Shown here one piece after another: positions 32,818-42,769 of a DNA stretch of 64,000 bases; the first letter of the stretch is position 1, and each line of letters begins with the position of its first letter. The position numbers were made by a program, and so were the translations under genes. This DNA comes from Histomonas meleagridis. Lineage: Eukaryota > Parabasalia > Tritrichomonadida > Dientamoebidae. The notes beneath the pieces are model-generated. The model did not search any database. It saw only the letters and a list, made by a program, of their open reading frames with translations, and was not told the origin of the DNA. The stretch covers positions 124,001 through 188,000 of the forward strand of contig WSYJ01000134.1 of assembly GCA_020186115.1 (NCBI GenBank), in the 5' to 3' direction.

Positions 32818-32844
32818 CACTTTTTGAGCGAAGCTCAAAAAGTG
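32818..32844. repeat. Perfect 12-bp hairpin before the ankyrin gene
   Basis: Arms CACTTTTTGAGC (32818-32829) and GCTCAAAAAGTG (32833-32844) with a GAA loop. It ends 21 bases before the ATG at 32866. The left arm also resembles an Initiator. Possible regulatory hairpin or repeat end. Confidence 0.85.
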
Positions 32845-32865
32845 GTATTACTTGTTTTATTCAAA

Positions 32866-35800
32866 ATGAACAACAAAAGTGAAATAAGTGAAACAAATCA
32901 ATATCAAAATGAATGGGAATCATTTGTAATGCTCAAAAATACAATCTTTGGTTTGAATATAGATAATTTTGTTCAATCATCGAATTTTATAATCAGCAAA
33001 TTTTGTAAAGAATATTCAATATCTTATAATATAAGTATAAGCCGAATGATATATAATTCCCTTTTGATCAAAAGTAACAATTTCGATATATATTTGAAAT
33101 TATTACAGGAAATTGAAAAATTTGAAGAAAATAATCAAATCACTTCAAAAATAATAAACTTATTTTCTCAATTTCTTCTTAGAAAAAATACACAAGAATC
33201 ATTTTACTTTCTTAATTACATGATTAAATATAATTTACTTGAAGCAAAAGTCATTCAAAATAAAGGCGAACCATTTTTTGTTCATATTAATCAAGATAAA
33301 TTTGATAAATATAAATATTCATTTTATCAAGAAAATATTGCTTATGAAGAACTTTCGAAGAATGACTGGAAACTTCACAAGAAATTAATTAAAGAAGGAC
33401 ACAATCCAAATGAAATCGCAAAAATAATTCTAAATGATGAAGTAGAAAAACTTCAAGAAATATCAACACAAACAAATTTTGATTTTAATCAAATAATTCG
33501 AAAATCAATTTATGAAAGATGTTCATTCATTAATCAATTTCGGATTACATTAATTGATTATGCAGCATTTTTTTCTTCAGTTAAATGTTTTAAATATTTA
33601 CTTATGAATGGCGCAGAAGTAGAAAACACAGGTAAATATGCAGTTGCAGGTGGAAACATTGAAATTGTTCATTTATGTGAACAAAATCATTCAACATTTG
33701 ATAATGCATGTGAAGCTGCAATCAAGTTTCATCGAAATGATGTCTTTAAGTATATTTATGAAAACAAATTAGAAAAAATTAAAAAATTAGAAGAATTAGG
33801 AGTAATATGTGTTTCATATTTTAATTATGAAATTTTTGCATATTTAGAAAATGAAGGAATGAAAATTAATGAAAATATTATTAATGAAGCAGCAAAAATC
33901 GGAAATATTTTTCTTGTAAAATATTTCCTTAAAAATAATCAACTTCCAGAAAATATTTTAGTTTTTGCTTCATTTTCAGGAAACATTGAACTTGTTACAT
34001 ACATTCTAAATCAAAAAGGATTTTATGTTAATGCTAAAGATATTTCTAAATTTTATATAATATTGATATTAATAATATAATATTTCAAAATAATATTTGG
34101 AAATTATTTAAATTATTTAATACAGCACTTATCAAAGCATCTTCAAATGGTCATACAGAAATAGTTAAATTACTTCTTGAACAAGAAGGAATTGATATCA
34201 ATGCTAAAAATATTTATTTGTTTTATTTGATATTAATTTTAATAATTTTATATTTCAAAATAATATTTGGAAATTATTTAAAATATTTCAAACAGCACTT
34301 ATATTAGCATCTTGTAATGGTCATACAGAAATAGTTAAATTACTTCTAGAACAAGAAGGAATTGATATCAATGCTAAATATATTTATTTGTTTTATTTTA
34401 TGTTTATTTTAATAATTTGATATAATAAAATAATATTTGGAAATTCTTTAAATTATTTAAAACAGCACTTATCAAAGCATCTTCAAATGGTCATACAGAA
34501 ATAGTTAAATTACTTCTTGAACAAGAAGGAATTGAAGTTAATGCTAAAAATATTTATTTGTTTTATTTGATATTAATTTTAATAATTTTATATTTCAAAA
34601 TAATATTTGGAAATTATTTAAATTATTTAATACAGCACTTATATTGGCATCTTCAAATGGTCATACAGAAATAGTTAAATTACTTCTTGAACAAGAAGGA
34701 ATTGATATCAATGCTAAATATATTTATTTGTTTTATTTTATGTTTATTTTAATAATTTGATATAATAAAATAATATTTGGAAATTATTTAAATTATTTAA
34801 TACAGCACTTATATTGGCATCTTCAAATGGTCATACAGAAATAGTTAAATTACTTCTTGAACAAGAAGGAATTGATATCAATGCTAAATATATTTATTTG
34901 TTTTATTTTATGTTTATTTTAATAATTTGATATAATAAAATAATATTTGGAAATTCTTTAAATTATTTAAAACAGCACTTATCAAAGCATCTTCAAATGG
35001 TCATACAGAAATAGTTAAATTACTTCTTGAACAAGAAGGAATTGAAGTTAATGCTAAAAATATTTATTTGTTTTATTTGATATTAATTTTAATAATTTTA
35101 TATTTCAAAATAATATTTGGAAATTATTTAAATTATTTAAAACAGCACTTATATTGGCATCTTCAAATGGTCATACAGAAATAGTTAAATTACTTCTTGA
35201 ACAAGAAGGAATTGATATCAATGCTAAATATATTTATTTGTTTTATTTTATGTTTATTTTAATAATTTGATATTTCAAAATAATATTTGGAAATTATTTA
35301 AATTATTTAATACAGCACTTATATTGGCATCTTCAAATGGTCATACAGAAATAGTTAAATTACTTCTTGAACAAGAAGGAATTGAAGTTAATGCTAAAAA
35401 TATTTATTTGTTTTATTTGATATTAATTTTAATAATTTTATATTTCAAAATAATATTTGGAAATTATTTAAATTATTTAATACAGCACTTATATTGGCAT
35501 CTTCAAATGGTCATACAGAAATAGTTAAATTACTTCTTGAACAAGAAGGAATTGATGTTAATGCTAAAGATATTTATTTGTTTTATTTGATATTAATTTT
35601 AATAATTTTATATTTCAAAATAATATTTGGAAATTATTTAAATTATTTAAAACAGCACTTATTTTGGCATCTTTAAATGGTCATACAGAAATAGTTAAAT
35701 TACTTCTTGAACAAGAAGGAATTGATATTAATGCTAAAGATATTTATTTGTTTTGTTTAATATTTATTTTTATAATTCAAAATTTCAAAATAATATTTGG

Positions 35801-35917
35801 AAATTATTCAAATTATTTAAAACAGCACTTATAATATCATTGAAAAAAGGTCATACAGAAATAGTTAAATTACTTATTGAACAAAAAGGAATTGATATCA
35901 ATACTAAAGATATATAA
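32866..35917 (+). CDS. DUF3447/ankyrin-repeat protein with interrupted ankyrin array
   Basis: ATG at 32866 (MNNKSEISETNQYQNEW) opens a 404-codon frame with the trichomonad DUF3447 ankyrin-protein N-terminus (KNDWKLHKKLIKEGHNPNEI, then INQFRITLIDYAAFF, FKYLLMNGAEV) and degenerate ankyrins, ending in ILNQKGFYVNAKDI. The frame then enters an AT-rich spacer and stops at 34080. Eleven more ankyrin segments (TALIKASSNGHTEIVKLLLE, then GIDINAKNI) follow at exact 170-base spacing, separated by spacers; all are open, and the last ends GAT ATA TAA (35915-35917) at the natural end of the repeat. The coordinates given are the whole locus. If spacers are removed at RNA level it encodes one long ankyrin protein; if not, only the N-terminal 404 residues are made. 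Ankyrins are protein-interaction modules; the target is unknown. Confidence 0.7.
34121..35917 (+). repeat. Tandem array of 170-bp ankyrin-plus-spacer units
   Basis: The landmark ACAGCACTT recurs at strictly 170-base intervals: units begin at 34121, 34291, 34461, 34631, 34801, 34971, 35141, 35311, 35481, 35651 and 35821. Each has about 99-102 bases of ankyrin code and about 68-71 bases of AT-rich spacer (GATATTTATTTG...TTTAATACAG). Spacers come in at least two versions (with TATTTCAAAA or TATAATAAAA), and multi-unit blocks are nearly identical (34461 and 34971 units), showing recent block duplication. Confidence 0.95.
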
Positions 35918-35918
35918 T

Positions 35919-35948
35919 TAATGATGCTAGTTTTTCCCAATTCTACAG
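35919..35948 (-). repeat. Inner inverted repeat, right copy
   Basis: Reverse complement of 32198-32227 with one mismatch. It begins one base after the TAA of the ankyrin array, so the two copies bracket the ankyrin locus. Confidence 0.85.
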
Positions 35949-36166
35949 AGATCATCATAAATTTAATAAAATGATTACAAATGTGACATGTTTTATGACC
36001 CAAATTGAATGAATTTATTCAATGAATTGAAATTTTGAAAGAGTCAAAACTTGATGTTTATGAATTTGAGTAGGATTTTTGAGTGCTTGTTTTCCAGTCG
36101 TGACATGTTCTGTGGTTGAATGCATTCAATGTTTTTAGGGTTTTTTTTATCACCTAACAAATTGCG

Positions 36167-36595
36167 ATGACGTTCCAAAACTGTGTACATTTTCAACCAT
36201 ATATCTCCCAAGAAGTGCCTTACAAGAAAGCAAAAATAATTAAGCATAAGTTCACAAAAGAAGAAGATAAACAACTCATTGAATTAGTTGGAAATGAAAA
36301 ATTTCCAAATTGGCAAGAAATTGTAAAACCTATACCAGGCAAAACATGTCGCCAATGTAGAGATAGATATCAGCATTATTTAGCACCGGGACTATCAAAA
36401 GATCCATGGTCTGAGGAAGAAGATCAACTTATTCTCTATCTATACAGAAGATACGGACCTAACTGGTCACTTATTGCAGAACATTTTAAAAATAAAAGGA
36501 CTAACAACGGGATTAAAAATAGATTTAACAATCATTTAAAAAAGAAATTGGAGATGGATTCTTTCCTAAATGAAACAATAGATATTAATCCATAA
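36167..36595 (+). CDS. R2R3 Myb DNA-binding protein
   Basis: 142 residues containing two Myb repeats. R2 is KFTKEEDKQLIELVGNE, W..IVKPIPGKTCRQCRDRYQHYL; R3 is PWSEEEDQLILYLYRRYGPNW, SLIAEHFKNKRTNNGIKNRF. The tryptophan spacing is typical except for a non-tryptophan first position in R2 (F), and the R3 recognition helix carries NNGIKNRFNNH. Trichomonads encode many such short Mybs, some of which bind TAACGAT or AACGG-like elements in promoters. The ATG at 36167 is followed by about 25 residues before R2. It lies between the right inner and right outer inverted repeats, so it may have been inserted into, or carried by, the island. Confidence 0.92.
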   Translation: MTFQNCVHFQPYISQEVPYKKAKIIKHKFTKEEDKQLIELVGNEKFPNWQEIVKPIPGKTCRQCRDRYQHYLAPGLSKDPWSEEEDQLILYLYRRYGPNWSLIAEHFKNKRTNNGIKNRFNNHLKKKLEMDSFLNETIDINP

Positions 36596-38777
36596 GATCC
36601 ATTCGTGCTGCACGATTTATTTGCAGGGAATGAACTTATTGAAGAATTGTTTGATTTTAAAAAAAATTTAGTGCAATAAGTTCAAATATACAAAGCAACA
36701 CTTGCTTATTTTCAAACTTATTTTTCCCTTTTTGAATACCATTGATGAAATTTTATCAATAATTGATAATAAATTTTTTCAATATAAATCTACGGAAGCT
36801 ACCACTTTCGAACCCTTGGAACTCCCTTTTTTAGTATATATGTTGAATTCAACAGCAAATAATGATTTCTATCTCTCATAAAAAATGATTTGTTTAAACA
36901 AATATTTCTAAATATTTTGAATGAAAACGTTTTCCATGATCGATATTACGGTTGACACTTTTTCCGCCATCGATGATGCAAAAAGTGCCTCATCGAGTCA
37001 TCATCGATGAATTTGTGAAGTTCACAATCAAAATTTCGAATTAATACCATCGTCAACGGTTTGAATTCAAAAAGTATCCACTTTTATGTAACGAAATCAC
37101 TCAAACGTTTGACAGTGATTAACGTGCATTGTAATATTGTGTCGTTTTTGTTCATCCACTTTTTGATATGTACGATATAAAAATTGATAAAATTTTTGAA
37201 TATTGCAGAACGTTTAATATCATCGACCGATGGTCTATCGTTAAATAACGGTTGCAGTTTCATCATCTATGATGAAAAAAGTGAAAGCATCATCATAGAT
37301 GATGAAAAATGGCAAACGATACGTCATCGATGTTCAACTTTTACCAACCTTATTTATATATCTCAATTCTCTGTCTATAAAATTGAGTACTGATTTCAAA
37401 ATAATATATTTCAGCTAATGGATGTAATATATCTTAAATATATATCAAATTATATGGGTAAATTTATCGATCGCATTCTCGAAATGTATCGTTTCATTAT
37501 TATAAAGCACAAATAAAAAAAAAATATAAATAAATAAACTAGCAGTTTGAATTTAGATTGAAATCTAGACGTAAATGAAAAACTTATAATATTTAAAAAT
37601 TATTCAATGAAAACCGACCCGTCCCGATAAGTAGAGCCGAATTCAATACTTTATATCAAAAATGAAGTCATCTCAGTTCACTTTTTTTCACCAAACTTTA
37701 CTGTTCGGATAAATCCACTTTTTATTTTAATCTGCGTATGAACCGTAATAACATGTAAGTTAATTCACAATAACCTAAAAGCGGTTTTTCCTGTATCGGA
37801 CATGATTTTCTGAATAAAACCGCCTTTGGTAACGATAGCCCGACTTAAGAGCGGTTGTACCCATATCGTACATTATTATCTGAATATAACCGTATCATGA
37901 TTCAAATTTGAATACAGCCGCTTGGGCAACGATACGGGCTAATTGAATGATATCGAAATTTGCCATCTTACCACCAAACGAATTACCTGTAACACTCAAC
38001 TGATTATACTAATTAATTCCATTAAAATTAATGACATATGACAGCCATACCAAAATTAGTATGTTTAAGTCGATGATGACACTAAAAAATTAGCAAATTT
38101 AATCATTTCAATCTTATAAATTTTAAATTTGGCAACTCATAATAAATTTAAAGACCAACTTATAATTTAGGGCAAAAAAAATATCCCGAATTAGCAACAT
38201 TATATATAATTATTTCATACTAATTTTATTTTAAAATTTCAAAGTGGTATATAAAAATTATTCGAAAAATTGAATGCAGTGAACATGGGCACAATTTTGT
38301 AAATCACTGACTAATTGTTATATTCTGATATTTTGTGGTAATATCAAAAAATCCATATCGTACACATTGACCACTTTAACTGGCCGGCCAATTAATCGAC
38401 ATGTTGCGCAGAGAAAATTTTGTTTCAATCAGAAAATTTTGTAGGATCTTTGATATATATAATATTAAAACCTTAAACAAAAATTATATATGAAACAAAT
38501 ATTGCACATTTATAAAATCAAAGTTTCAAAATTTCAAAAATCAATTTTGAAAAATTCTTGATTATTTTAATTTCCCGTGAAATTTATATTTTGGCTTGTG
38601 AAATTTTACCTGGTGAATTTGTTATTTGGATTTGAATTTATAAGATTATTATCTGTTCAGGTTATTTTTCACATTTTTTAATGATGAATATCTTATATGA
38701 AGAACACATGTATTATCACTTAGATTCAATTATTTTCCTTAAATTGACCAAATGAAATTTAATATTAATTTTTATTA
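36596..38777. other. 2.2-kb non-coding, hairpin-rich region
   Basis: No intact gene. 36940-37330 is full of short palindromes built from CATCGATGATG, CATCATCTATGATG and CACTTTTT/AAAAAGTG blocks; the best is the inverted pair 37261-37274 and 37291-37304. The right outer inverted repeat is at 37705-37939. The remainder to 38777 is AT-rich with nothing recognisable. Confidence 0.7.
37705..37939 (-). repeat. Outer inverted repeat, right copy
   Basis: On the minus strand it starts GCCCGTATCGTTGCCCAAGC at 37939 and parallels the left copy at 31968-32175. It has an extra internal sub-repeat (CGGTTATATTCAGATAAT, then CGGTTTTATTCAGAAAAT). The match fades beyond about 37705. Confidence 0.75.
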
Positions 38778-40241
38778 TTAAAACCTAAAAAAGAACAAAT
38801 ACTCGAGTTTTTGGAAGTAACCCTTGAAAGGAATATTATTCCACAATATTCGGAGATCCATTTCTTTCTCCTTCACTTGAACACTAATTTCATCTGTATC
38901 CAAATACGACAACGTAACTTTTCTTTCATTTTCGCAACGCACAGTAATGTTATGGCTTGCAGTTTTCGAATCAAAGCCGAAATCGCTCGCCGCAGCCAAA
39001 ACGGTTGTTGTAAACAACCGCCAAAACTGGTCATCACACCACTTTTTGAAGCGCTTAATTGAATTTTCTGATGATAGATCTATCGTAGTAAACAAAAGTT
39101 GATTTTTGGGATCCGTTAAAATCAATTTCCCATCGGATAAATAAAGCAACGCAACAGTGTTATTAAATCCTGTTACTTGTATTGCCAACTTTTCGAAGGA
39201 TCTAACATGGCTTACATAACAGAAATCACATTTCATAAACTTACCAAATAAAATTGATTGAATTGTTTCCATTTGAGATTGAAGTTCAAACATTGACGTA
39301 ATATACCGAGAAGGAAAAGAGTTAACTTCATAAATTTTGCGTACTAACAATGGTAAAAATAATGGATATGGAGTTTGTTCATCTGTTTCATATGGTCGAT
39401 CAGATATCGAAAATGTGTGCGTTTCCCCATTGACGTTGAATGATATGGAGTTTGACGACGGATGAACTCTGTAATCCCTGTTATCTTTGATTATATCATT
39501 TTTCATGCTCCTGAAAAGAAGTTGAAGAATGATGCGCGAATTGCTACTCGCATATTTGGATTTGATATTCATAAATATGGTCTGGTTGTTGTAGTTAAAG
39601 AAAACATTGTTCGATGGCCTCCAAAAGATTTCGCCATCTCGATACTCGAGGACAATGGCGAGATAAGATGATGGATTTGATGGAATTACGGGAATGAATG
39701 CCCTTTGTATTTGATCTGGATAAAAACGTATGGGATATTTTTTTGAAATCTCAATCAATTTGCGATATTTATCTTTGGATTTAGAAATGTATTCTGATAA
39801 TTCTAACGCTGAATCTAGTAAAAAGCGTGACGATTGCTGGAATTGTAATTGTTTTTCAACAATAACAGAGCCAAGGGGAATATCTGGATTAATGATTTCT
39901 TTTTCTGTGTAAGCCGTTCCGCCAATAGCAAAAGCTTTATTTTCTGGCTTGTTGTCAGGGTTGCCTATTGTATCAAGTGAGTTCAGTATGATGGATATAG
40001 TATTTATTTCATTAAAAATGCTTCGCATGTTTTCGTGATATATTTTCAAACTCTTCCCCAACATGGTTTTTTTGTCTTCTGTTTGTTTTTGTAATTGCTG
40101 GGGATCCATATTTATTGATTTCCATTTTTCAAAAAAAACATCAAGATCATTATTTTTGTCATCTAAAACTTCATTTCCTAAATCATCGAAAGAACAAATT
40201 GCTGGTTCATCTATTGGCTGCAGTGCTATATGTTGGCTCAT
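38778..40241 (-). CDS. Possible Mediator subunit 17-like protein
   Basis: 487 residues, soluble, starting MSQHIALQPIDEPAICSFDD. Residues about 45-110 form a helical hairpin (LGKSLKIYHENMRSIFNEIN, ILNSLDTIGN) followed by INPDIPLGSVIVEK, which resembles the helix-plus-PPGSL block of MED17/Srb4. Next comes a helix with YRKLIEISKKYPIRF and then a beta-rich C-terminal half. MED17 is a core head-module subunit of the Mediator coactivator of RNA polymerase II. Similarity is judged by eye only and the C-terminal half gives no independent support; it could be an unrelated trichomonad protein. The frame is uninterrupted, with an ATG at 40241. Confidence 0.45.
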   Translation of the reverse strand: MSQHIALQPIDEPAICSFDDLGNEVLDDKNNDLDVFFEKWKSINMDPQQLQKQTEDKKTMLGKSLKIYHENMRSIFNEINTISIILNSLDTIGNPDNKPENKAFAIGGTAYTEKEIINPDIPLGSVIVEKQLQFQQSSRFLLDSALELSEYISKSKDKYRKLIEISKKYPIRFYPDQIQRAFIPVIPSNPSSYLAIVLEYRDGEIFWRPSNNVFFNYNNQTIFMNIKSKYASSNSRIILQLLFRSMKNDIIKDNRDYRVHPSSNSISFNVNGETHTFSISDRPYETDEQTPYPLFLPLLVRKIYEVNSFPSRYITSMFELQSQMETIQSILFGKFMKCDFCYVSHVRSFEKLAIQVTGFNNTVALLYLSDGKLILTDPKNQLLFTTIDLSSENSIKRFKKWCDDQFWRLFTTTVLAAASDFGFDSKTASHNITVRCENERKVTLSYLDTDEISVQVKEKEMDLRILWNNIPFKGYFQKLEYLFFFRF

Positions 40242-40439
40242 TATGTTAAATTGACTTGCTTAGTTTGGATATATGACGATAGGAAGTATTCCATGTTAAT
40301 TCATTGATACTTTTTCAGGCAAAATTAATCGTCAGAGTATTGAATTATCAAATTGTGTTTGAGTGAAATTAAGATGGAAATTATTTCATGATGAAATCAA
40401 ACCAATCATATCATTTTTAAAATAGGTTTACTTTTTAGT

Positions 40440-40938
40440 AATTGGCTTAAGAACAAAGAAACAAGAATTCTTATAAGAAGTTAGGACTTGATGCAGCAGG
40501 AAAAACAACAGTTTTATACAGACGAAAACTTGGTGAACATGTAACAACAATTCCAACAATTGGACTTAATTTCGAAACATTTGAATATAAAGAACTTAAC
40601 ATGAATGTTTCGGATGTTGGTCAAGTTAGAATTCTTCCACATTATTTCCACAACTTATTTTTGTTGTTGATTCTAAAGATATTGGAAAAATTGATGAAGC
40701 ACGCGGTGTCCTTCATAGGCTTCTCGAAGAAGATGAATTACGGGTGCTATTTTACTTGTATATGCTAACAGCAAGATCTTCCAAACGCAGTTAAACCAAG
40801 TGAATTAGGTAATGGATTAAAGCTCAATAGCATTACAAATCGTCAATGGCAAGTGCAAGGACACATGCAGCAACTGGTGATGGACTTTAAGAAGGATTAG
40901 ATTGGATTGGTGAACAAATCAACAAAAAATGGAAATGA
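40440..40938 (+). pseudogene. ARF-family GTPase pseudogene
   Basis: Reads [34 protein letters not shown], then [17 protein letters not shown] and, after frame changes, fragments matching FVVDS, EEDELR, LPNAVKPSELG, TGDGL and GLDWIGEQINKKWK before TGA at 40936-40938. This is the order of an ARF1-type small GTPase. The P-loop (GLDAAGKTT) and switch I are present, but DVGGQDKIRPLW has collapsed to [12 protein letters not shown], there are several frameshifts, and the N-terminal helix is cut by a stop just before LGLDAAG. Clearly dead. Confidence 0.85.
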
Positions 40939-41279
40939 TTATTTAGGAATATTTAAATAAAAAGACAAAATACCATATATATCTTGCTGCTGGGAATTTC
41001 TTATAATTTAAAAATATTTTAATTATATAAATAATACTCTTAATGAAATGAATTATTTATGAATTTTTACTAAAATACATTTATAAATGATTGTTCTTAA
41101 TTTTAAAACATCTATTAGCAAAATTATACACAAATTTGTAATGCATAATTTCGTGGTTTTTTATTTCCAAAATTTAAATGTGATAAAAAAATCAGAATTG
41201 AGTATTACAACATGTTTTATTTCATCACTATATATAGTACCTGATATAAAAGCCCATTTAGGTTTTAAACATTGTGATG

Positions 41280-41462
41280 GAGTTAACTGTAAAAAGAGAT
41301 AATGGAGCATTACATAACCCTTCCGTTACTTCAATTGGATGCACGTGAATTTTAGAAATTTGTTCAGGAAGGGATCAAGCATATACAATTAAGTAATCTT
41401 CTTCAAATGAAGACAAAATTCCTAAAATTCTTGTGTCAAATTCTCTCTCTTCATTCCTAAAA
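41280..41462 (-). pseudogene. Unidentified coding relic
   Basis: The minus strand reads EREFDTRILGILSSFEEDYL, one in-frame stop, then SLPEQISKIHVHPIEVTEGL and APLSLFTVNS. The composition is protein-like, broken by one stop and then a frame change into KPKWAFISGTIYSDE around 41220-41270. The family is not recognised. Confidence 0.4.
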
Positions 41463-41580
41463 ATTAAAAAAATTAAACTTTTAAATGTGTTCTTTTTTAA
41501 ATATATTATAGGCGAAATAACACAATGATTTTTTGCATCTCGATTAAGTCAATAAAAAACAAAACTAATTTAGTGCTTCT

Positions 41581-42450
41581 TTACCATTCATCACCAAAGC
41601 ATGCTATAGGCTGCTTAATTAGCCTGAGACATTTATCTTGAGCACGTAAGCGTTGGATTTGATCATCAGTGAGCGAGAAAGAGTCATCAATGTTTTCCTT
41701 CAATCTTGATTCGGTAGCACTTTTTGCAAGTACAACAGTGTTATCATCAAGTTGCTGAAGATAGCGCAAAGCAACTGATCCTGCTGGTTTTCCAACTTCT
41801 TTTGAAATTTCTTGTAATACGGGATTATTCAATACTTCAGGATGACCTTGACCAAGGCATGAATAACCTTCAAACTTGATACCTCTAAACTTGAGATACA
41901 TACGAAGTGCTTCTTGTTGCATAAGGATGTGATATTCAACTTGATCAATATATGGTTGTATCTTAACATCAGCAAAACGGAGCTTTTCAAGAAGTGGAAC
42001 AGAGAAGTTGGCAACACCAATACGCTTTGTAAGACCAATTTCAACCATACGTTCCATAGCTTTCCATGTATCAATTACTGATATTGAATGGTCAACAACT
42101 TCTTTCCCATCTGAATCAAAACGGGTAGCAAATGGCCAATGAATGAGATATAGGTCAACATAGCTAAGACCAAGCTTTTCAAGTGATTTACGCAATTCAA
42201 CTTCAACATCCTCAGGTTTGTGATGATCATTCCATATTTTGGTAGTCACCCAGATTTCCTCACGTTTTATGACACCTCTTGCAAACAAATCTTTTAATCC
42301 ATCGCCAACAGCTTTTTCATTTTTATAATATGCTGCCGCATCAATATGGCGGTAACCACACTTCTCGACTGCCATTATGACAGAAGCAGTTGTTTCTTCA
42401 TCACTCTTATATGCCCAAGTACCAAGACCAACTCGAGGAATTGTTTCCAT
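41581..42450 (-). CDS. Aldo/keto reductase
   Basis: 289 residues with the complete AKR TIM-barrel signature: GLGTWAYKSD, HIDAAAYYKNEKAVGDGL with Asp37 and Tyr42, WVTTKIW with Lys71, and LIHWPF with His104, the four catalytic residues. NADPH-contacting regions near the C-terminus include VVLAKSATESRLKEN. The length is slightly short of the usual 310-330, mainly at the C-terminus, which ends IACFGDEW. Probably a cytosolic NADPH-dependent reductase of aldehydes or ketones; substrate unknown. Single gene with its ATG at 42450; no partner in the neighbourhood. Confidence 0.93.
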   Translation of the reverse strand: METIPRVGLGTWAYKSDEETTASVIMAVEKCGYRHIDAAAYYKNEKAVGDGLKDLFARGVIKREEIWVTTKIWNDHHKPEDVEVELRKSLEKLGLSYVDLYLIHWPFATRFDSDGKEVVDHSISVIDTWKAMERMVEIGLTKRIGVANFSVPLLEKLRFADVKIQPYIDQVEYHILMQQEALRMYLKFRGIKFEGYSCLGQGHPEVLNNPVLQEISKEVGKPAGSVALRYLQQLDDNTVVLAKSATESRLKENIDDSFSLTDDQIQRLRAQDKCLRLIKQPIACFGDEW

Positions 42451-42769
42451 AAAAATCTATGTAAACTTCACAACTTTGAATTGATTAAACAAGTGTGATG
42501 TGAGATGTTTTTCAAAACAACGATAGGTTGTATCATCGCAATCGCCTTAATCACATTAGACATGTTTAATTTTGTGCTTTTAAAATCTCTAAATTAACTA
42601 TTCAATATCTTTTCATATCCTTTATTGTTTCTAAGTAATTACTTCAACAATTTTATCGAATAAGAAATGGCATTAATCCTTGTTCATCATAACTCCATAT
42701 TTTATTTCCCAATGAATAGTAACTCGATTCTTTTTGCAAAAATTAAAGTTGGAAATGTAATTGTTGAAA
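42451..42769. other. Intergenic region
   Basis: Upstream region of the reductase gene, AT-rich. No Initiator or gene is recognised. Confidence 0.4.

Larger units (their letters stand above)
31488..32865. other. Non-coding left flank of the ankyrin island
   Basis: 1.4 kb without a gene. It holds the left outer inverted repeat (31968-32175), the left inner inverted repeat (32198-32230) and a perfect hairpin (32818-32844); the rest is AT-rich. Confidence 0.7.

Noticed and set aside
34054-35824. Canonical GT-AG introns between ankyrin segments
   Set aside because: GT occurs in only some spacers (GTTTTATTTG) and is absent in the first. Joining it to ACAG leaves 94 bases, not a multiple of three. 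No GTATGT or ACTAACACACAG is present.
34121-35917. CRISPR-like array
   Set aside because: Units are 170 bases, coding, and the spacers are repeats of each other; the organism is eukaryotic.
36790-36835. tRNA-like TTCGAAC box followed by a T run
   Set aside because: Neither strand gives a pairing T-arm or acceptor stem around it.
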